Assembly (NCBI RefSeq): GCF_900094945.1
Contig: NZ_FMAQ01000010.1
Span: 18,684-82,683 of the forward strand
DNA: 64,000 nt
From: Gilliamella bombicola
Lineage (GTDB): Bacteria; Pseudomonadota; Gammaproteobacteria; Enterobacterales; Orbaceae
Direction: 5' to 3'
The notes below the pieces were generated by a model that worked only from the letters and a program-made list of their open reading frames with translations, was not told the DNA's origin and ran no database searches. The number at the start of each line of letters is the position of its first letter. Position 1 is the first letter of the stretch. Of the stretch, positions 39,507-48,940 are shown in pieces. The translations under genes were made by a program, and so were the position numbers.

Positions 39507-40982
39507 TTGTCTAAATTATTCAAGTCATGGTTGGTTTCTGTACCGTTGTTGCTATTGCTGTATTCGCAAAGTTCTCAGGCATTATCGGCGCAAACCACAA
39601 AGGTTATTGAGGGGAATGCACCTTATTTAACGTTTGATGGTGGTCGAACTAGGGCGAATTCAGTGGATAGTTTATTGGCTATTACATTGCCTGATGGTAG
39701 AACCATCACGCCGTCAACTAATACATCAGACACAACAAATCCGATAAAGTTAATTAACGGAAGAACTTTGGGTGATATAAGCATGTCGGTACCATCATCA
39801 ACTAATTTATTGAATTTAAATGATTTAGTGAATAGATATCATTATTGGGGAGATGATGATGGAGATGGACAGGGGGCAAATGGCATAACAGCGACGGGGA
39901 GTATATCGGTAAGTTTCACTGACAAGAATGGCCATACAGTAAGTCGTAGCGATACATTAGATATATGTGATGCGCCTTATAAGGTAACATTAAGTAGTAC
40001 TGGAGGCAGCTTAGCTACACAGTATGGCGTGCCGAATAGCAGTATTTTCAGTGGTAGTACGGTGTCGTATTATATCAATCCAAATGAATTGCCAAAAATC
40101 TGTTACGTAAGGGTGAATTTGATATATGGCGGTGGTAATCTTGATTTTAGAGATAATCCTAGCCTTGCTGGTCCAGCCAGCATTTGGGATCAAAATAGGG
40201 GTTTTTTAGTTCAGTCAACAAGTTTGTCATCTTACGATCTTAATTTTCCGACAACGGGTTTAGATGGTTTGTATTTTGATTTAGATATAGGTGGAGTGGA
40301 TGGAAGTGAGTTGATGTGGTCTGTTGTTACGAATGGTAGTATAAGGGCAACGGTGAGTTGGACAAGGCCTCATTCTGGTTCATTCATAGATCCGGAGAGA
40401 AATAGCAGACCGGCTGATATTTGGATTAGTGATAAATCCCATTATGTAACACGGGTAATGTTAAATGGTCCTAGAGCGGATAGTAATCAGATAAGTTCAG
40501 CAAATCCTAGTCCACTAACTGTACCCTCTTTGCCGCAGACTTTTGAGTTGGTGGGAAGGGATAGTCGTGGTAATGAGGTGAGGTATGGATTTGTGTTGAG
40601 GCAGTGGTTCGTCAATCGCGGTGGTAAACACGATACCCAGTCTAATCAAATATCTTGGTGTAGCCGTTTGGGTTATCGTCTTGCTAAGGTAAAGGATTTG
40701 ACTAACGCGAAATGTGGTGTGCATCATTATTTCCCATGCTCTGGAGGCATAGATGGCGCCACGCCTAGGTCATCTGATAATAATTACATGCGTCATATAG
40801 GTGCAGGTTTTTTCACTGAGTGGGGCTATATGAACTATTATGCTGATGTGGGTTTCGTCTATAACTACTATTGGGCAAGCGACGTAGCTGGTAGCACTCC
40901 GTTTGCTGTCAGTTCTGGCGGCGGTGTTGTTTACAGCTACATAGCGTCCAGTGACCTCTATGCTGTTTGCACCTCACCTTAG
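39507..40982 (+). CDS. Secreted protein with invasin-type lectin-like C-terminal domain
   Basis: 491-aa protein with a signal peptide (cleavage near SSQALSA, residue 27). The beta-rich middle contains a DDDGDGQGANG loop that may bind calcium. The C-terminal domain (about 344-491) resembles the lectin-like end domain of invasin/intimin-type adhesins: YGFVLRQWFVN, WCSRLGYRLAKVKDLTNAKC, FFTEWG, YYWASD and YAVCTSP, with Cys at 385, 403, 411 and 488. No inverse-autotransporter barrel or LysM domain is present, so it is either secreted or works with another anchor. The start is TTG (39507) with no close ribosome site. It is flanked by dispersed repeats C and B. Confidence 0.7.
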   Translation: MSKLFKSWLVSVPLLLLLYSQSSQALSAQTTKVIEGNAPYLTFDGGRTRANSVDSLLAITLPDGRTITPSTNTSDTTNPIKLINGRTLGDISMSVPSSTNLLNLNDLVNRYHYWGDDDGDGQGANGITATGSISVSFTDKNGHTVSRSDTLDICDAPYKVTLSSTGGSLATQYGVPNSSIFSGSTVSYYINPNELPKICYVRVNLIYGGGNLDFRDNPSLAGPASIWDQNRGFLVQSTSLSSYDLNFPTTGLDGLYFDLDIGGVDGSELMWSVVTNGSIRATVSWTRPHSGSFIDPERNSRPADIWISDKSHYVTRVMLNGPRADSNQISSANPSPLTVPSLPQTFELVGRDSRGNEVRYGFVLRQWFVNRGGKHDTQSNQISWCSRLGYRLAKVKDLTNAKCGVHHYFPCSGGIDGATPRSSDNNYMRHIGAGFFTEWGYMNYYADVGFVYNYYWASDVAGSTPFAVSSGGGVVYSYIASSDLYAVCTSP

Positions 40983-41040
40983 CTTTTAGTCCTTTGGCTA
41001 AGGGAGGGAAATGATGTAAATAGAGGATAATTTGTCAAAG

Positions 41041-41061
41041 AACAGCGCTGTCCGCGCTGTT
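41041..41061 (+). terminator. Terminator-like hairpin after the lectin-like protein
   Basis: AACAGCGC (41041-41048), loop TGTCC, GCGCTGTT (41054-41061). An earlier weaker hairpin (CCTTAGC/GCTAAGG) overlaps the stop codon of the gene. It occupies the same place before repeat B as the hairpin at 19667 does before repeat A. Confidence 0.6.
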
Positions 41062-41094
41062 GCGATTGAAAGCTACAGTCTATTCTAGTGTGGT

Positions 41095-41485
41095 AAGGTT
41101 TAGGATGTTTTGACCTTTAGTGAAAAAAATAGTTATAGTGTCCACGTCCGAGTTTAAACAATTAAAGCGAATTCCTTACCTCCCCCCTCGCTTTAAGTTA
41201 CAGAACATGGTCTGCGGTTACTACGCTACTTATCTCTTTGAAGCCACCTATATTCAAATTTGTTTCAGACAAATTTGTGTTTCCGATTGAAGCATAGCAT
41301 CGCTATCATTCTTGTTTGACGTGCTGATCTCGCTCGGTTATTGGCACATTATGACGACGGAATAAGATAGGCAACATAACCTTGAGTGGTTTTTATGAGT
41401 TACTTTTTATCAAAAGAAACGCAATAATTATCCAAAAATCAGCCAGGAAAGTTATTGATTTTATTGAAGTTTTTATTTTGCTGTT
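41095..41485 (+). repeat. Dispersed non-coding repeat, copy B
   Basis: About 390 bp that align by eye with 19800-20190: GGATGTTTTG, CCACGTCCGAG, AAGCGAATTCC, GCTGATCTCGCTCGG (GCTAGTCTCGCTCTG in A), GGCACATTATGACG, CAACATAACCTTG and TATTGATTTTATT occur in the same order. The 720-bp gap from 40983 to 41704 holds no gene; besides this repeat it has the hairpin before it and the chuA-side terminator at its right end. Confidence 0.75.
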
Positions 41486-41643
41486 TTTAAACAAATCAAT
41501 TACTTACATAACTACGGTAGGACGCTGATGACCAACAAGTCCGCAAAATCAACAATAACTTACTCTAGGCAATAGCCATTTAACTGCTAAAGAGTGGTTA
41601 ATAATTTTATTAAAATTTTTCATGATTTTACCAAAGAAAACGT

Positions 41644-41672
41644 AAAAAAAAACAACCCGTCTAAACGGGTTG
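41644..41672 (-). terminator. Terminator of the haem-receptor gene
   Basis: Stem CAACCCGT (41653-41660), loop CTAA, ACGGGTTG (41665-41672). The A-run at 41644-41652 gives a U-tract on the minus strand. It is 33 bp past the receptor's stop. Confidence 0.85.
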
Positions 41673-41704
41673 ATCCAAAACAACACATCATTTTTGATTT
41701 ACAA

Positions 41705-44008
41705 TTAAAAATCAATATCCATACCTAATTGGAATGTTCTACCCGGTGCGGTAAACATTTCTAGATATTTATAATTTGATGTTTTGTATAGTTTATTATT
41801 ACTTAGATAATCCCAGTATTTTTGGTCGGTCAGATTATAAATACCACCGCTTAATTTTACGTTTTTAGTGATATTAATATAACCTGTTAAATCAACAATT
41901 CCATGTCCTGCAATTCTAAAATAGTCATCGGTTGAATCTTTGATTGGCTTACCGTCATTGTTGTAGGTTTCACGCGTTGTGCCGTCTGTTTTTTTGCCTT
42001 TTTGGAAGGTTGTGGTCAATGCGAAACCATAGTATTTGTTAGGGTCATCCCATGCTAGACCAATGATGCTTTTTAATGGTGATATGGTGTCCATTTCGAT
42101 ATATTTGTCGCCTAGATAGCTAGATTTTGATTTACCTTGGTTGTAGCCGATAGCAAGTCTTGCGCTTAAACCGTTTATAGATTCAAACCATGTGCCTATA
42201 TTAAATTCACTGCTGAGTTCGGCACCGTAAATGTAGGCTTTATCTCGGTTTTCCGATTGATAAACGATACGGTTACCTGTTCCGACAAAATTCTTTTTGT
42301 AACGAGAATAAGCAATGAAGTTTTTGTATTTATTATAAAAAGCTGCCGTTGATAATGTAACGCCTGCCGTTGGTTGTCCTTTTAGTCCTAATTCAAAATT
42401 ATCACTGGTTTCGGTTTTTAGATTAGAATCACCCACGAGTACATACATTTGGCTATGCGCTAAATATGAACCATATAATTGGTTTTGATTTGGCATTTGT
42501 GCGCCACGTTTGTATTGTAAGTAAGTGGTCATATTTGGGGTGATGTCATACATTAATGACATGGATGGTAATATTTTAAAATCACTATTGCCGTTGTACT
42601 GTTTGCCAAGTTGACTTGAGTTTATGTTTGTTACACTCATGTTTTCAAGATGACGCGGTTTGGTGTTTTGGTATATTGCTCTTGCTCCTGGGACCAAATA
42701 GAAGTTATTGCTGTTATTGACGTTAAAGCTAATACGATCTTCAACAAATCCACCTAATTGATAACTACGGCTATCAGCTTGAGGCTTGGTGTAATCGCCA
42801 TCCGGAAAGATTCTTCCATATTGTGATTTTGCCGATGTGTAAAATGGTGATTCATCTTTGCTCCATTTTGCATTTAAACCCGCACTGATTTTTTGATTTT
42901 CATAATTTTTTAAGAGGGTTGTAATAAAGTTATAAGCCTTGGTGTTGTAGTGTGTTTGTGTGTTGAAATTGCCTCTAGATGTGTGTTTTAAGTCTGTATT
43001 ATCGTAAACGTGAGTTTGTTGATAATTGAGTTGGGTGGTTAAGCTATCAATCCAGCTAATGTTGGTTGGTTTCCATTGATCTTTGATGGCTAGATTAAAA
43101 CGGTTATTTTTGCTTCTTTGGTGATCAAAGGATTCGATTTTTTTACCATATTTATCCCATGTGTCGTAATGTGAATTTTTGGTTTTGCCGTTGTAATCAG
43201 CAGTGGTATTAAGTAAATGTTCATCATTCATTTGCCATCCGAATCCAGCCAATATTGAATTTGAATGCCAATTTTCTGGGTAATTGTTGATTGAATCACC
43301 ATGATTGCGACCTTGCTGACCATCACGACGACTTAATACAAGAATGCCATTAAGGTAATCATCACCACCTGCTATGGTTAATCCTTGATGGTAACTTCTA
43401 TCGGTACTGTCATAATTGTTTTGGAAGCCAAAATAGCTTGTTTTGCCAGGGTATAGGTAGTAACTTGCAGTTTTGGTTTGGAATGATACCGATCCTCCTA
43501 ATGCATTGTTAGCATTACTAACGGATGTTGCACCTGATTGGATATCGACTTTGTTATACATGTAGGTATCAATATAATCACGCCCAATGCCGTAAGTACC
43601 AAATCCAGCTCGACCTACTGAGTTGACGCGTCCTTGTGCGATGGGTAAGGGCATGCCGTCAATGTCGATGGAAACTCGGTTGGCATCTAAACCGCGAATG
43701 TTATAGCCAGTAAATCCACCGCGATCCCAACTACTTTTACCACTGCCAGATCCTGAAATGTTCCCCGGCGCTGAAATAAGCGGTTGATAGCGCATAAGTG
43801 TGCCAAAATTGGTTCCGCCATCGCGTCTGATTTCTTGTTCAGAAATTTCGGTATTAGTGCCGGTTTTTTTTGTTGCTTCGTGTGCAGTGACTGTCATAAC
43901 GTCATTGTACTTTTCTTTATCATTATTTTCTGCTGCGATTGCGGGCATGATAAAGGACAAGCTTAAAGCCAATGTGCTAGTTTTTTTAAAATGAGTAAAG
44001 TTAAGCAT
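41705..44008 (-). CDS. TonB-dependent haem/haemoprotein receptor
   Basis: Outer-membrane receptor of 767 aa: a signal peptide ending near PAIAA, an N-terminal plug (about 35-160; YNIRGLDANRVSIDIDGMPLP) and a 22-strand barrel ending in Phe (FQLGMDIDF). RGAQMPNQNQLYGSY matches the FRAP/NPNL region of haem receptors. AAAGGAA precedes the ATG at 44008; an ATG at 44026 lacks one. It lies downstream of the haem-binding protein on the same strand, in a Fur-linked haem locus, so haem is the likely ligand (ChuA/HutA role). Confidence 0.85.
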   Translation of the reverse strand: MLNFTHFKKTSTLALSLSFIMPAIAAENNDKEKYNDVMTVTAHEATKKTGTNTEISEQEIRRDGGTNFGTLMRYQPLISAPGNISGSGSGKSSWDRGGFTGYNIRGLDANRVSIDIDGMPLPIAQGRVNSVGRAGFGTYGIGRDYIDTYMYNKVDIQSGATSVSNANNALGGSVSFQTKTASYYLYPGKTSYFGFQNNYDSTDRSYHQGLTIAGGDDYLNGILVLSRRDGQQGRNHGDSINNYPENWHSNSILAGFGWQMNDEHLLNTTADYNGKTKNSHYDTWDKYGKKIESFDHQRSKNNRFNLAIKDQWKPTNISWIDSLTTQLNYQQTHVYDNTDLKHTSRGNFNTQTHYNTKAYNFITTLLKNYENQKISAGLNAKWSKDESPFYTSAKSQYGRIFPDGDYTKPQADSRSYQLGGFVEDRISFNVNNSNNFYLVPGARAIYQNTKPRHLENMSVTNINSSQLGKQYNGNSDFKILPSMSLMYDITPNMTTYLQYKRGAQMPNQNQLYGSYLAHSQMYVLVGDSNLKTETSDNFELGLKGQPTAGVTLSTAAFYNKYKNFIAYSRYKKNFVGTGNRIVYQSENRDKAYIYGAELSSEFNIGTWFESINGLSARLAIGYNQGKSKSSYLGDKYIEMDTISPLKSIIGLAWDDPNKYYGFALTTTFQKGKKTDGTTRETYNNDGKPIKDSTDDYFRIAGHGIVDLTGYINITKNVKLSGGIYNLTDQKYWDYLSNNKLYKTSNYKYLEMFTAPGRTFQLGMDIDF

Positions 44009-44114
44009 TTTATTCCTTTCAAACATAATAAATTAAATAATACGCTTCAATTGCTTCGCTTAAAATTGTTATAAATTAAATATAATTATTATGTTACAAA
44101 TTAGTTATCCAATA

Positions 44115-44966
44115 TTATTGAGGATAAAAATGTTGATAAAGTATTTGGGCAACTTCGTCAACTCTTGGTCCAATACCAAAAAGATAGCTATCGTCAATGG
44201 CAATAATGCGGTGATTTTTATAAGCCGATGTTTCTGTTATTCCTGCAATAGTATTTAATTTTTCCATTCCACCTAATTGTTCAATTGAATGTTTGTTTAA
44301 TACAATAATTTCAGGATCCATGGCAATTAGGGATTCCGCTGTATAGGTTTTGTAGCTTGTATGTTTGGCAAGATTTTCCCCTCCTGCGATAGTGATGAGG
44401 GCATCGGCGGTGGTATTTTTACCTGCGACCGAATTCGTTCCACCCATGCTCATTAAAAAAAGGACTTTTGGCTTATTAGGGTGATTGCTGATTTTTTCTT
44501 GAATTTTTGTTAGGTTGGTTTTTATTTTGTTGATTAACAGTTGCCCTTGTGGTTGTTTATTTAATTTATCGGCAATTTTCTCGATATTAGCATAAAGTAA
44601 TTCGGTCGTTCCCGGTACTCGTTGTAACGATAAAACATCAACTTTTGCTTGAGTGACTTGGCTTATGATGTTATCAGGCTCGGCATCACTTAATGTAATA
44701 AATAGCGAGGGTTTAAGCGATAAGATTCCTTCAATATTTAACAATTTCCAATAACCAATTTGAGGAAGCTGTTTGGCTTTACTAGGATAACTACTTGTTT
44801 TGTCTACACCAACAACCTGATCGCCTGCCCCAAGGGCAAAAACGATCTCAGTTAAAGAGCCTCCAGCAATAACAATTCTTTCATTCGCAAAGCTTAAATT
44901 AATAAAGCTGTTAAAGCCGAAAATGAATAAAAATAGTCCTAATTTTGCGAAAAAATTTTTCTTCAT
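44115..44966 (-). CDS. chuT: Periplasmic haem-binding protein of the ABC importer
   Basis: 283-aa cluster-A substrate-binding protein with a signal peptide ending near SFA (residue 27) and ERIVIAGGSLTEIVFALGAG at the start of the mature part. The conserved GKNTTADALITIAGGEN and FGIGPRVDEVAQILY are present. It delivers haem to the permease/ATPase encoded at 47.9-49.7 kb. CAGGAAA precedes the ATG. It reads away from the chuW side through a shared Fur-box region, and the receptor follows 106 bp later, possibly in the same transcript. Confidence 0.87.
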   Translation of the reverse strand: MKKNFFAKLGLFLFIFGFNSFINLSFANERIVIAGGSLTEIVFALGAGDQVVGVDKTSSYPSKAKQLPQIGYWKLLNIEGILSLKPSLFITLSDAEPDNIISQVTQAKVDVLSLQRVPGTTELLYANIEKIADKLNKQPQGQLLINKIKTNLTKIQEKISNHPNKPKVLFLMSMGGTNSVAGKNTTADALITIAGGENLAKHTSYKTYTAESLIAMDPEIIVLNKHSIEQLGGMEKLNTIAGITETSAYKNHRIIAIDDSYLFGIGPRVDEVAQILYQHFYPQ

Positions 44967-45013
44967 CGTTTATTTCCTGTTGATTAGTTATTTTTTAATC
45001 GAAATACTATAAT

Positions 45014-45032
45014 GAAAATGATAACCATTATC
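45014..45032. promoter_or_regulatory. Fur box 1 (haem-locus divergent promoter)
   Basis: GAAAATGATAACCATTATC matches the 19-bp Fur consensus at 17 of 19 positions. It lies 48 bp before the chuT ATG, where it would block that promoter when iron is plentiful. Confidence 0.85.
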
Positions 45033-45249
45033 AACAAGGTAACGATATTTATTTTTGCAACGATAAAAATTTCAATAGGATTGCATGATGTTTTGAGAAT
45101 TTTAATTAGTAGTAAATTTAATTTATTGGACTATTTTTTATAGATTAAAACATCGCCAAATTTGTGCCTAAAAACTTTGTTACAGATATCCAAATAAAAA
45201 TATACATAAAAATATCAAATTGTTATAAAAAAATAAATAAAAAATATTG

Positions 45250-45268
45250 CTAAATGATAATAATTATT
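45250..45268. promoter_or_regulatory. Fur box 2 (before the chuW gene)
   Basis: CTAAATGATAATAATTATT matches the Fur consensus at 14 of 19 positions; its core TGATAATAATTATTA is a near-perfect palindrome. It ends 40 bp before the chosen chuW start (45308) and probably covers that promoter. Confidence 0.7.
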
Positions 45269-45307
45269 ATTTAATTTATGAAGATTATTTGTTCAAGAAT
45301 TGTTGTT

Positions 45308-46723
45308 ATGAAATCATTAGATGTTAGTCCTTTTTATGCAGAAAATGCGACTTTACCTTTCAAAAATCGCTGGGCAGTGATGCCTTTGCAAGCCAGTTTA
45401 CCTTTATCGCCGCAAGATGTTGTACCTCAGTGGCAAATTATCCAAAATACCGCTTTAACAGGTAAAAAACGGTTGATTTATATCCATATTCCTTTTTGTG
45501 ATATTCATTGCCAATTTTGTGGTTTTTATCAAAATCCATTAAGAAAATTTAATACTGAAACATATATCGATTATTTATTAAAAGAAATATCGCTCGAAAT
45601 TCACAATAAAGCGATGCAATCAGCGCCTATTCATGCCATTTATTTTGGTGGTGGTACGCCTTCTGCTTTAGCCGCAGGGCAATTAGCGCGCGTTATTCGT
45701 TATTTCAAACAGCATGCACCTTTAGCACCCGATTGTGAAATTACAATCGAAGGTCGCATCTCTGATTTTGATGATGAACGTGTTGATAGTTATATTGACG
45801 CGGGGGCAAATCGCTTTTCGATCGGAGTGCAAACGTTTAATACTGCAATTAGGCAAAAATTAGGTCGTGAATCGACCGAAGCGCAAATTATTAACCGTTT
45901 TGAGCGTATTGCATTGCGTGATAGTGTTGCGTTGGTATGTGATTTAATGTTTGGTTTACCTAATCAAACCGCTCAAACGTGGCAACGAGATTTAGACATT
46001 GCCAATAATTTACCTTTAGATGGCGTTGATCTTTATTCGCTCAATTTATTGCCAACCACGCCACTGGCTAAAAGTGTTGAAAATAAGCGCATTGAGATAC
46101 CATCAGTAATAGATAAATGTGATTTTTACCATCAAGGTGCCGAGTTCCTTGCTAAGCAAGGTTGGGTTCATTTAACCAATTCTCATTGGGCAAAAACCAG
46201 CCGTGAACGAAATTTATATAATTTTTTAATTAAACAAGGTTCAAATTTTTTTGCTTTTGGATCTTGTGCTGGTGGGCGTTTAGGTGGTCAATCCTTTATG
46301 CTCCATCGTGATTTAAACCAATATTATGCCCAGCTTGATCAAGGAAAGAAACCAATAATGATGTTAACCGGCCAACCATTGGTAGGTGAATGGTTATATC
46401 AATTGCAAGCAGGTATTGAAAAGGGGCGAGTTGATTTAACAAAATTAACGCCACACTTTCAATTATTTGAGCCTCTAATTGCTCAATGGCATCAAGTAGG
46501 ACTTTTAAAAAATAAAGATCATTGCATGTTTTTAACCTTATCGGGGCGTTTTTGGTCAAGCAACATGCTACAAGCTTTGCAGCAATTACTGTTACAACTC
46601 AACAATCCAGAATATATTGAATTACAGCAAAAAAGAGCGCAAGCAGGACTATCGAACAATGGTCAATCAGCAATGCCTCATTCCGTTATTAAAAACGCAA
46701 AACACCCACATAACATTTCGTAA
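45308..46723 (+). CDS. chuW: Radical-SAM haem-degrading protein (ChuW/HutW, anaerobilin synthase)
   Basis: 471-aa HemN-like radical SAM protein with the cluster motif CxxxCxxC at Cys64, Cys68 and Cys71 (IPFCDIHCQFC), then YFGGGTPSAL and SIGVQTFN. The ChuW/HutW group opens the haem ring without oxygen to give anaerobilin and release iron. An ATG at 45278 is possible, but Fur box 2 ends only 10 bp before it, so transcription likely starts too late to use it; the ATG at 45308 is preferred. It is first in chuW-X-Y-U-V. Confidence 0.88.
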   Translation: MKSLDVSPFYAENATLPFKNRWAVMPLQASLPLSPQDVVPQWQIIQNTALTGKKRLIYIHIPFCDIHCQFCGFYQNPLRKFNTETYIDYLLKEISLEIHNKAMQSAPIHAIYFGGGTPSALAAGQLARVIRYFKQHAPLAPDCEITIEGRISDFDDERVDSYIDAGANRFSIGVQTFNTAIRQKLGRESTEAQIINRFERIALRDSVALVCDLMFGLPNQTAQTWQRDLDIANNLPLDGVDLYSLNLLPTTPLAKSVENKRIEIPSVIDKCDFYHQGAEFLAKQGWVHLTNSHWAKTSRERNLYNFLIKQGSNFFAFGSCAGGRLGGQSFMLHRDLNQYYAQLDQGKKPIMMLTGQPLVGEWLYQLQAGIEKGRVDLTKLTPHFQLFEPLIAQWHQVGLLKNKDHCMFLTLSGRFWSSNMLQALQQLLLQLNNPEYIELQQKRAQAGLSNNGQSAMPHSVIKNAKHPHNIS

Positions 46724-46738
46724 CTAAAGGATCTTATT

Positions 46739-47239
46739 ATGGTAGAAAAACAGTCTCATTTAGCAAATTTAGCTGCTTATATGCAAACCAATCCAGAAGA
46801 ATTATTAGAAAAAATTGCTCAAGATCATCATGTTACATTGACGCAAGTGATTCAAGCTTTACCCGGTGCAAAAATTGTTGATGGTAGCCATTTTGATGCA
46901 ATTTGGGATGAAGTGACAACTTGGGGAGAGGTGTTATTTTTAATTCATACCGGTGATGTGATTGCTGAAATTTCGGGTGAATTGCCTTCAGGCTCGCATA
47001 GCCAAAAATACTTTAATTTACGTCATCAAAAAGGCCTAAGTGGTCATATCAAAGCAGAACATTGTCAGCACATTGCTTTTATTGAGCGTAACTTTATGAA
47101 GATGTCTACCGCATCAATGATATTTCTTAATCATATGGGGCAAGCGATGTTCAAAATCTTTGTTGGTCGTGATGAAAAACATCAACTAAAAGCAGATCAG
47201 TTAGAAAAATTTAGAGCATTAGCTAAAAAAATCAATTAA
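46739..47239 (+). CDS. chuX: Cytoplasmic haem carrier ChuX/HutX
   Basis: 166-aa protein of the HutX/ChuX family, which binds haem in the cytosol and hands it to degrading enzymes. Visible family features: the N-terminal helical segment ending in LPGAKIVDGSHFD, WDEVTTWGEVLFLIHT, GELPSGSHSQKYFNLR, and FIERNFMKMSTASMIFLN. It follows chuW by 15 bp with AAAGGAT before the ATG. Its position between chuW and chuY matches the E. coli O157 and Vibrio arrangements. Confidence 0.9.
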   Translation: MVEKQSHLANLAAYMQTNPEELLEKIAQDHHVTLTQVIQALPGAKIVDGSHFDAIWDEVTTWGEVLFLIHTGDVIAEISGELPSGSHSQKYFNLRHQKGLSGHIKAEHCQHIAFIERNFMKMSTASMIFLNHMGQAMFKIFVGRDEKHQLKADQLEKFRALAKKIN

Positions 47240-47257
47240 TTTTAAGATGTTAATATT

Positions 47258-47896
47258 ATGAAGACATTATTGATTTTTGGTGTAAGTCCTAAACTTGGAA
47301 CGGGCTATCAAGTTTTGCAGCTAGCAAAGCAAAATTATCCGAATTGGCGTTGCATTGTTTTGGTTCGTGATAATGAGTTTGCTAAACAATTAGCAAATCA
47401 AGGCATTGAAACTTATGTTGGTGATGCAACTAATGCTTTGCTTGTGAAATCTTTATGCGAGGTAGCTGGATTGGATGCTACGATTGTGACAACCTTAGGG
47501 GGAGAAACAGGAAATTATAAGGCTCAACGAGTAATTATTGATTGCGCCGAGCAAACTGGTATTAAGCAGATGGTTTTGGTAACTTCACTTGGATGTGGCG
47601 ATTCATGGCCTACGCTATCGACTAAAGCTAAACAAGCTTTTGGTCATGCCGTACGAGAAAAGTCATTAGCTGAACTTTGGTTGCAAACTAGTACGTTAAA
47701 CTTTGTTATCTTAAGACCAGGTGGACTGCGTGATGGTGAAATGACACAACATGCCGAGTGTTATTATCAGCAAGAAGTTCATGGTTTTGTTTATCGTATT
47801 GATTTAGCAAAAATTATTATCGATAAAATTGCTGCTAACCAGTTTGATCATCGCGCTTATAGTGTGGTTGACCCTAGCTTAAAAGTCACTTATTGA
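47258..47896 (+). CDS. chuY: NAD(P)H-binding anaerobilin reductase-like protein ChuY
   Basis: 212-aa atypical short-chain reductase with a Rossmann start LLIFGVSPKLGTGYQVLQL and later VLVTSLGCGDSWP and ILRPGGLRDGEMT. ChuY proteins reduce the anaerobilin product of ChuW with NADPH. Together with ChuW and ChuX this gives a complete oxygen-independent haem-breakdown set; no haem oxygenase or ChuS gene is in the locus. It begins 18 bp after chuX. Confidence 0.86.
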   Translation: MKTLLIFGVSPKLGTGYQVLQLAKQNYPNWRCIVLVRDNEFAKQLANQGIETYVGDATNALLVKSLCEVAGLDATIVTTLGGETGNYKAQRVIIDCAEQTGIKQMVLVTSLGCGDSWPTLSTKAKQAFGHAVREKSLAELWLQTSTLNFVILRPGGLRDGEMTQHAECYYQQEVHGFVYRIDLAKIIIDKIAANQFDHRAYSVVDPSLKVTY

Positions 47897-47935
47897 TTAA
47901 ATGACATGAAAAATCAACAAAAAAGAGGTTAGTCG

Positions 47936-48937
47936 GTGCAAAATAATCGTCATTATTCCAATAGCCATCGTTCATTGTTATGGGGATTAACCTGTTTCCT
48001 TTTAGCGCTTATTCTGCTTTCTGCTAATTGTGGTGCTTTAAACTTATCTATCACGCATTTAATGAACATGCCATTAGATGATCCATTGTGGAATATTTGG
48101 CTCAATATTCGCATGCCAAGAATTATATTAGCAGTTGTTGTTGGTATGGCATTAGCGAGTTCCGGCGCGGTGATGCAAGGCTTGTTTAGGAACCCATTAG
48201 CCGATTCTGGCTTATTAGGTATCAGTAGTGGGGCGGCGTTAATGGTTGGGTTATCTATTTTGTTTCCAGCAATCTTTCCTCCTATTATGATGCTTTACGG
48301 TAAAATGGTGGCTGCTTTTGTAGGTAGCTTGTTGATTTGCTTATTGATTTATATTTATAGCTTAAACTCGCAATGTAACTTGGCTAAAATGGTTTTATTG
48401 GGTGTTGCCATTAATGCCATTATCGGAGCAATAATGGGATGTCTAAGTTATATAGGCGATGAAGTCCAATTACGACAAATCTCATTATGGTCGATGGGCA
48501 ATTTGGGTAAAGGCTCGTGGGATCTGGTTCTTGTTGCAGTATCATTTATTGCTCCCGCTCTGTTTGCTGTTTTTAAGCTTGCTCATCATCTTAATATTCT
48601 TCAACTTGGCGATGAAGATGCACATTATTTAGGCATCAATGTGCAGCGAATAAAACGCTATTTATTATTGCTTTGTGCGGTGTTAATAGGAACATCGGTC
48701 GCAGTTAGTGGCATAATCGCTTTTGTTGGGTTAGTTGTTCCCCATATGATTCGATTAAAAGTGGGCGCCAATCATCGTTGGCTATTACCTGCATCAGCAT
48801 TAGGTGGAGCTTGTTTATTATTGCTTGCTGATACATTTGCAAGGACATTAGTTGCGCCTACCGAAATTCCTGTTGGGCTTTTTACGAGTTTAATTGGTGG
48901 TCCTTATTTTCTGTGGCTAATTTTAAAACATAAATAA
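47936..48937 (+). CDS. chuU: Haem ABC transporter permease
   Basis: FecCD/BtuC-type permease of 333 aa with about ten membrane helices. RMPRIILAVVVGMALASSGAVMQG near the start (part: SGAVMQGLFRNPLADSG), the LGINVQRIKRY coupling region and GLVVPHMIRL near the end are family hallmarks. It starts with GTG at 47936 in GGTTAGTCGGTG context. It is followed three bases later by the ATPase gene. Confidence 0.9.
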   Translation: MQNNRHYSNSHRSLLWGLTCFLLALILLSANCGALNLSITHLMNMPLDDPLWNIWLNIRMPRIILAVVVGMALASSGAVMQGLFRNPLADSGLLGISSGAALMVGLSILFPAIFPPIMMLYGKMVAAFVGSLLICLLIYIYSLNSQCNLAKMVLLGVAINAIIGAIMGCLSYIGDEVQLRQISLWSMGNLGKGSWDLVLVAVSFIAPALFAVFKLAHHLNILQLGDEDAHYLGINVQRIKRYLLLLCAVLIGTSVAVSGIIAFVGLVVPHMIRLKVGANHRWLLPASALGGACLLLLADTFARTLVAPTEIPVGLFTSLIGGPYFLWLILKHK

Positions 48938-48940
48938 TAG

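Noticed and set aside
41095..41485. Repeat B as a protein-coding remnant
   Set aside because: Neither strand has a frame kept open in both copies A and B, so coding origin is not supported.
44009..44114. Separate Fur box before the haem receptor
   Set aside because: The AT-rich stretch with TATAATTATTATG only weakly resembles the consensus; the receptor is more likely read from the chuT promoter.
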